Part shown: positions 59,401-64,000 of the stretch, piece by piece
How the letters are laid out: each line of letters opens with the position of its first letter
Numbering within the stretch: position 1 is the first letter of the stretch
Assembly: GCA_958496175.1 (NCBI GenBank)
Contig: OY292274.1
Location: 34,325,482-34,389,481, forward strand
Reading direction: 5' to 3'
DNA length: 64,000 nucleotides
DNA from: Sisyra terminalis
Lineage: Eukaryota > Arthropoda > Insecta > Neuroptera > Sisyridae
Translations under genes and position numbers: made by a program
Notes under the pieces: model-generated
The model's input: only the letters and a program-made list of their open reading frames with translations
Database searches by the model: none
What the model was told of the DNA's origin: nothing

Positions 59401-61855
59401 TCGCGTCGAATCCCACAAAGATTTATTGGTTTGGACTTTGAACAAATATAAAGACGTAACAGTACCGAAAAACGCCAATGAGAGTACAAGTGGAGAAAGT
59501 TCTTCGTTCATTGAACATCAGTTAAGTGTAAGCGATACTGCTAAAGATGAGAAAGAATGGCGTGCAAAAATGGCTGCCCAAAAACGTGCTACACTTATGG
59601 CTCAAATGACGACTCTACAAAAGAATTTTATGAAAGAAATGGCTCAATTACTTCCAGAAAATGCGGATAATGAAAAGAGAAAAGATGATACCGTAGAAAA
59701 TACTTCTATGGATATGAGCGAAGTTGTCGAAACACCTGTATGTTTAGGTCCAAACCAAACACCAAAAGTGAGCCAAGAACGCCACTTTACTTGCATATTG
59801 TGTCAAGAAGAACAAACTGTAACAGTGGATGGTGAAGCTTTGGTTTTGGCTGCTTTTGTGCAGCAATCGACTGTTTTATGTCAACAGCGCAATTTGCAAC
59901 AAGAAAATACAGTCAACGAGCCTCAAGTTTTGGCTGCTAATTTAGGACCAGCCCCATACACAAGTACTTGTGGGCATGTAATGCACAGTGTATGCTGGCG
60001 AAAATATTTTGATAACGTTTTATCAAAGGAAAGTCGTCGCCCATACCGTTTACGTCACCCTGTTAGTTTCGATGTTGAAAAAGAAGAATATCTTTGTCCA
60101 TTATGTGAATGTTTAAGCAACACTATTTTACCGTTAATACCACCTTTATGCAATCTTCAGACTGCTCCCAGTCAGGAAAAAATCAGTTTTTTGGATTGGA
60201 TGAAATATTTATCAATCACTCTACCTAAAAATAGTTCTTCTGAGACAACTCGAAGAAGTAGTGGTAGTACAACCAGTAGTAACACTGAAAGTATTCCTGG
60301 ATCATTTACACCACCGCCACCTTCTGAAAATATTGATATTGATAATACTTACAAATTAATGAAACTAACCCAAGCATCAAAAACGCAAGAAATTAATAAT
60401 CTTTTGGGTGAACATATTGATACAGCATTCGAAAAGAACTTTGGAACTGATACGAAAGAAGTTAGTGAAATTTTCCGGAATGTGATAATGTTGTACGCTC
60501 GAACAACATATATTCGAAGTTTTGGTTTTCAAACTAATGAATTCAGTAAGACACTGTTAACAGTATGGAATTCATGTGCTTATACAATACGTACAATGGA
60601 AATGTTATTAAGAGACCTAAACAAATCCTTATTAGGTGATTTATCCTGTCGACAACGAGATTGTTTAGAAAGCCTCGTGCGTATAGTAAGTGTCTTGGCA
60701 TCTACATCGAAAAATAATAACTTTTTTGAATCATACACTTCAAAACTACTGGGATCTTTATTAGAATCATCATCAGATAATCCATCATTTCTAGAGTGGG
60801 ATACATTTGGAATGTTAGTACCGCTTGTTTTATCATTTCCTAGCTATGTATCTGATCTGTTTTCTAAAGCTGGATTAGGTGTAATACCAACTGGAGGTAT
60901 TCATGATTATTACATATTTCAACTAGTTTATTTGAATCATATTACGAAAATACTGTTAGTTAATGATTTGACTGAAAGTGGAACTGAAATGGATATTGAC
61001 ATAGAAACACCATTATCATCGGAAGAAAACAAGTTGATTATAAATATTTATAAGCAAATCAAAAAAACCGATACGGTGAATTTAACTGGTCAACAAATTT
61101 GGAATTATGTTAAAGACGCTAGTATTCCATTTTTAAGATGTTGTGTCTTATTTTTCCATTTCTTGACTGATGTTCCAGCTCCAAGTGTGTTTTCGGAAAT
61201 AGGTGGCGATACATTCAGTGAAATGATGAAGTATTTTGGTTTTACCGATACTTGTGAATATTGGATGGGAACATTAAATAATAGTTCCTTAATACCGCTT
61301 TGGTGTAGTCATCCTAATGTTGTCAAATACCAGTCAAATAAAAACGAAGTGGAAATAATTAAAGAACCAGGAGTTGTAAACCGTTTAGTTACACTCCCTG
61401 CTGATTACAGCGAATTAATTAACACTGTATCATTATTCACATGTCCAAATAGTGATCGAGAGGATTCCCGAAATCCAACTATGTGTTTAGTCTGTGGCGA
61501 AATGCTGTGTTCTCAAAGCTACTGTTGTCAAACTGAATTAAATAAAACTTTGGTTGGTGCTTGCACTTATCACGCACATAAATGTGGGGCTGGTGTAGGA
61601 ATATTCTTACGAGTGCGAGAATGTGAAATTCTCTTTCTAGCTTGTCCAAATCGAGGATGTTTCGTCGCACCACCCTATTTAGACAATTATGGTGAAGCTG
61701 ACCAAGGATTACGTCGAGGAAACCCTCTACATTTGAGCAAGGAACTATACAAAAAGCTGCATACGTTATGGCTAAGTCACGGACTACACGAAGAAATTGC
61801 TCGGGCACTGGAATCATCTAATAATTTACTTTCAACGCAATGGCAACATTTGTAA
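56441..61855 (+). CDS. Ubr1: UBR1/UBR2-type N-recognin E3 ubiquitin ligase, complete and intronless CDS
   Basis: An uninterrupted 1804-codon reading frame, close to the family's usual ~1750-1820 residues. Domains seen in order: UBR box at about residues 116-183, with the dense Cys/His zinc ligands from VCGRVF to YCDIH; ClpS-like N-domain at about 254-320 (YCVVLYNDETHTFEQV), which in the family binds type-2 N-degrons; a winged-helix-like stretch rich in Tyr near 850-890; RING-H2 at about 1118-1222 (CILCQEE ... CGHVMHSVCW ... CPLCEC) with the long insert typical of UBR1/2; and a Cys/His-rich C-terminal autoinhibitory domain at about 1682-1790. The family recognises destabilising N-terminal residues and ubiquitinates the protein with a UBC2/RAD6-type E2. 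All key zinc ligands look intact, so it is probably functional. The ATG is in good context (AACCATGG), with a stop codon immediately upstream in frame. The lack of coding introns is odd for so gene-poor a region. The symbol is by family; UBR1 and UBR2 cannot be separated here. Confidence 0.96.
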   Translation: MADQVDVDFDEDMMEVGMVSSQLPNLTIPDSEQCIANWKEKFATNSLTSAHFKEWWRVWVPRIYSPPLDGNCLEWNSDIEKAEKYLFNILVEFICDGDPREVLTKLADLNKPAAVCGRVFKMGEPTYNCRECGMDSTCVLCVDCFKQSAHRNHKYKMGTSIGGGCCDCGDDEAWKNEPYCDIHIKGKNLKEDTGPILPADISERARISFDAILWYAYNLLTLEHNPGLPPDLKMTESERSSISLFDRILESADIYCVVLYNDETHTFEQVISTLARVIKCSQRDAIEYVTNIDREGRAVVKCSTFQLCSGLKVEIEKYTSRFGNKPLKVLVVDSHVVAHQLFAIKLLEWLTNFLANSAGFRTIFSQVACEVKLPDTSIIEGILLRDSQMWKSARSHWHHLLISGMLMEYESKKALATIFTKNYGHVMKDFIRDDHDHSFSVSSLSVQLYTVPTLAHHLIANEDVLFILLNTFISECSRKCNSSGKLAFERNASTNSFKRAQFMLYDIKYLLSAKPKEWTDSLRKGFLQGLSIILNLLTMMQGMDSVSRQVGQHIDYEPEWESAFNLHIKLAGVITLALEWCGSDTKVLVKAYKTTLKKLFDNPSYDTYQGNEVRELVDHAAVCLQYDVSTQPVSIHLPLTRFLAGLHLYLEAHSLNFDNDFQTIKPTPEQIMEPVLRTQAMISQVNAGMWRRNGYALLNQLYFYHNVKCRTEMLDRDVILLQIAASLIESNEFLIHIINKFNLFNWANPCFEEISLKSSEEDSMRQTINLVEEFLTLLINVVGERFVPGIGKVTLEDRIKNEIIQQLCIKPLPHSELIKTIPEEILNEAALDNLIDEVASFKKPVQGSGKGVYELKPDYYDRYNVFFYHYTREELSKSEEVQRKRRKADGKLECCPPPDLPELCESFSIVANLLQCDVMLHIMRTILQRSNNLRARSFSEPQVHKVLHLIGYALQEQESKRYPFLVFTERASKWDILPLLEELVSSARVESHKDLLVWTLNKYKDVTVPKNANESTSGESSSFIEHQLSVSDTAKDEKEWRAKMAAQKRATLMAQMTTLQKNFMKEMAQLLPENADNEKRKDDTVENTSMDMSEVVETPVCLGPNQTPKVSQERHFTCILCQEEQTVTVDGEALVLAAFVQQSTVLCQQRNLQQENTVNEPQVLAANLGPAPYTSTCGHVMHSVCWRKYFDNVLSKESRRPYRLRHPVSFDVEKEEYLCPLCECLSNTILPLIPPLCNLQTAPSQEKISFLDWMKYLSITLPKNSSSETTRRSSGSTTSSNTESIPGSFTPPPPSENIDIDNTYKLMKLTQASKTQEINNLLGEHIDTAFEKNFGTDTKEVSEIFRNVIMLYARTTYIRSFGFQTNEFSKTLLTVWNSCAYTIRTMEMLLRDLNKSLLGDLSCRQRDCLESLVRIVSVLASTSKNNNFFESYTSKLLGSLLESSSDNPSFLEWDTFGMLVPLVLSFPSYVSDLFSKAGLGVIPTGGIHDYYIFQLVYLNHITKILLVNDLTESGTEMDIDIETPLSSEENKLIINIYKQIKKTDTVNLTGQQIWNYVKDASIPFLRCCVLFFHFLTDVPAPSVFSEIGGDTFSEMMKYFGFTDTCEYWMGTLNNSSLIPLWCSHPNVVKYQSNKNEVEIIKEPGVVNRLVTLPADYSELINTVSLFTCPNSDREDSRNPTMCLVCGEMLCSQSYCCQTELNKTLVGACTYHAHKCGAGVGIFLRVRECEILFLACPNRGCFVAPPYLDNYGEADQGLRRGNPLHLSKELYKKLHTLWLSHGLHEEIARALESSNNLLSTQWQHL

Positions 61856-61935
61856 CTATCATGTTCATTTAAAAATGAAATAACAATAATAATATAATGC
61901 TATACAAAAATAAAGCCACATTTTTACAGAATCTC
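61856..61935 (+). terminator. 3'UTR and poly(A) signal of the UBR gene
   Basis: A canonical AATAAA lies at 61909-61914, about 55 bases after the TAA stop, followed by a T-rich run. This gives a very short 3'UTR. No genomic poly(A) tract follows directly, so a recent retrocopy origin is not evident. Confidence 0.65.
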
Positions 61936-63110
61936 ATCGTGCATTATTTAATTTAATAATATATATTTTCATTAATGTTGTTGTATTGGAACATTTTTTG
62001 TAAGCTAAATTATATTTATATATTTTTTTTTCTTTATTTTAGTTTTATTTTAAAAAATAAATATATTAAATATTTAGATTTCACTTGAATCACATTATTT
62101 TATTACTACCACCAATTTTTCGAAACGAATGTATTAATCGTATTAATCATCAAAGTAACATGAAAGAAAAACTTGTAAATTAAATACAAATTTATTTATA
62201 CGTTTCTTTAAAATTTAGTAATTCAAAAGTAATCAAGAAAAACGTATCCCTTTACTAAGAAAAAATCAAACGTTGGTTTTTCCTTTTGATATTAACTGAA
62301 TTCTTCATTATTTATTCAAAGTAATATTTAATAAATCTCTCCCAGGTCCCTCACACCGCAGAAATCATTTTGAAACACTAAGCATTTCGAAGTCTTTCGA
62401 TACAAACTTATCGTTATGTGTATTTTTGATATACACGTACAACAGCTGCTATTGGTTTTATACATTTTTTATAGCAATGAAAATGTACAAAGTACAAGTA
62501 CACACTTGTAAATATCCACTAAACTCCAAAGATATACAATGGATATTTTGCGAGGGAGGAATTAAAATTTCCACAAAGGGAAAATTAAAGTTATAAAATA
62601 GTTGAAATTTTGACACTGAACATAATGATTAATATGAAATGACTAATAGAATAAAAATTAGGTATCTAGAGTGAGCCGAGAACCCCAGTGAATTAAAAAT
62701 GTACAAAACTAATGCGTATATTATGGACTAATTATTTTGGAAGAAATAAAAAATGTAGTTTATTGTGTATGAATGATATCAAGCATACTCCTAAACTGGG
62801 TTTGTTTTCTTTTTAGTAAAGGGAACATGAAAACGTTGGCAATATTCTTCTTTCTTTTAATGTCAATTTCAAAGTTTAATTGTTGCTTTCAGGAATAAGA
62901 TTTTTCAGACTTTTTTTTTGATGAGAAATACAGATTGCATGGAGTATCGGCCTTATTTCTTTAATTTAATTCATGGAGAATTAAAAACTAAAGTTTAAAT
63001 ATATATTTATGGCAGATAAAACTACATTCTATTTTTATGTTGTATTATTATTTGTTTTATATTATTTAGATCTTACGGATGAGTTGCCTAGTTTAGACTC
63101 CTCACAAATA
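61936..63110. other. AT-rich stretch after the UBR gene, no gene seen
   Basis: Short AT-rich spacers and a mixed patch at 62,340-62,460 without coding potential. Nothing further supported. Confidence 0.5.
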
Positions 63111-63450
63111 GTCAAAACCAGGGGTGGGCAAACTTAACACTGGTATGATCGAAATTAATTTTCCTTATTTATACTTGATCGACTACGAAAAATGGGTTAA
63201 ATTAAAAACAAATACAAATTTAAAGAGAGAATGAGTAGAAGGGAGTATAATATGATATACTTTTTTCTTTTGTGGCTAAATTTTTATTATGGACCGATTT
63301 ATTCGCGAATTAAATTAAAAACAAAGTCGAAAATGCAACGTTGCCAGATTTGAGTGTGCTAAAAGGGACAAAATAGTTGATATTTGCCTAATAAATTATT
63401 TAAAATGCCTGCGACCGACCGTCGACTGTTTGCCGATCCCTGGTCTAAAC
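63111..63450. mobile_element. hAT MITE with near-perfect 8-bp target duplication
   Basis: GTCAAAAC (63111-63118) and GTCTAAAC (63443-63450) flank an element starting CAGGGGTGGGCAAACTTAA and ending GTTTGCCGATCCCTG. The inside holds a half copy (63290-63375) of the palindromic MITE family seen at 50.0 and 54.6 kb. Confidence 0.8.
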
Positions 63451-63659
63451 AGTAATTATTTAAAAAAAAACGTCTTCGTCGTTTATTAAAGATAATAAAA
63501 TCTAAAAATCTAGCTTATGCGAATTTATCTTTTTTTGGGTCGTTGGTTAATATGGTTTATAACTATTAAGGCTTTTTATAGCGGCTTTACAGTTAATAAA
63601 AATCCGTAAATCTAGAAATATCGAAAATTTGCTAGATACGCATCACCTACCAATTTTGG

Positions 63660-64000
63660 AGCAGTCACCTTGATCAGTAGGCTAACAGATCAGACACATC
63701 TTTTGTCAGCTCTATTTTTAACTTCTCTTTGATCGCTATACATTAAATGTATATTCAAAGTCTTTATATATACATACTAGTGTAGAACCTGTTAGGTTTC
63801 ATCCTAACGGAAAATATTACGAACAGAGATCAGCTGCTTTAACAACGACGAAATGCAATTTTGGTGGAGAAGAGAGTGAACGAAATCTGTTGAGTAGTCA
63901 TAAGTCAGTAAATAGTAAAGTAGTAGTAGTTCTTTAAGTTGTAGTTCAAATACAACGCAAGTTGCAATCGATAGGCATGGAATGAATACGGATGGAGTGA
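63660..64000 (+). mobile_element. Possible LTR start running off the window
   Basis: TGTAGAACCTGTTAGGTTTCATCCTAACGG (from about 63,781) and the unique, less AT-rich sequence after it resemble the opening of an insect LTR. The window ends before any second end or coding part. Confidence 0.2.

Overview
The window looks like nuclear DNA of an insect, or at least an arthropod. It is strongly AT-rich and gene-poor, and it is full of degraded transposons of arthropod type: jockey-clade and RNase H-bearing non-LTR fragments, Helitrons with TC...CTAG ends, hAT, pogo/Tigger and TTAA MITEs, a mariner remnant and tRNA-headed SINEs. The hemipteran-like flavour is only an impression; the species cannot be named from this sequence alone.

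Two protein-coding genes are well supported. At 45.9-48.1 kb, minus strand, is a two-exon gene for a secreted Pro/Thr-rich mucin-like protein of about 709 residues. A 19-codon signal-peptide exon is joined over a 79-bp intron to a long repeat exon. At 56.4-61.9 kb, plus strand, is a complete UBR1/UBR2-type N-recognin E3 ubiquitin ligase of 1804 residues, encoded without any intron in its coding region. A splice acceptor 24 bases before its ATG implies an upstream non-coding exon. An unassigned ORF at 10.3-10.6 kb with a splice acceptor and a coiled-coil-like stretch may be an exon of another gene.

Layout: 0-12 kb holds diverged repeats, a fold-back element (3.75-4.83 kb), a jockey RT fragment (5.1-5.4 kb), a TTAA MITE (8.3-9.1 kb) and a clean hAT MITE (10.8-11.4 kb). 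12.3-24 kb is a dense transposon cluster: two adjacent Helitrons, one carrying an inverted copy of the other family, two hAT-type pieces, a 5'-truncated jockey element with one nonsense codon, a GC-rich island inside a TIR element with two CTCF-like motifs, a likely solo LTR, a SINE and a third Helitron. 24-33 kb contains a 1.9-kb element with GAAGTTATACTTC ends, interrupted by a Tigger MITE, then a less repetitive stretch (28.4-32.6 kb). 33-45 kb has a long GC-rich hairpin, AGTAACT-type repeats, fold-back and SINE pieces, an RNase H pseudogene and a ~167-bp periodic motif. 49.9-55.2 kb carries MITEs, a mariner remnant, the best fold-back copy with a 10-bp target duplication, and a decayed transposon-associated gene. 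The last kb has another hAT MITE and a possible LTR start.

The two genes show no sign of acting together. No operon, CRISPR array, rRNA or functional tRNA was seen. The most interesting items are the intronless UBR gene, the higher-order-repeat mucin, the fold-back transposon family with internal tandem subunits, and the two structured GC-rich islands at 20.3 and 33.4 kb.
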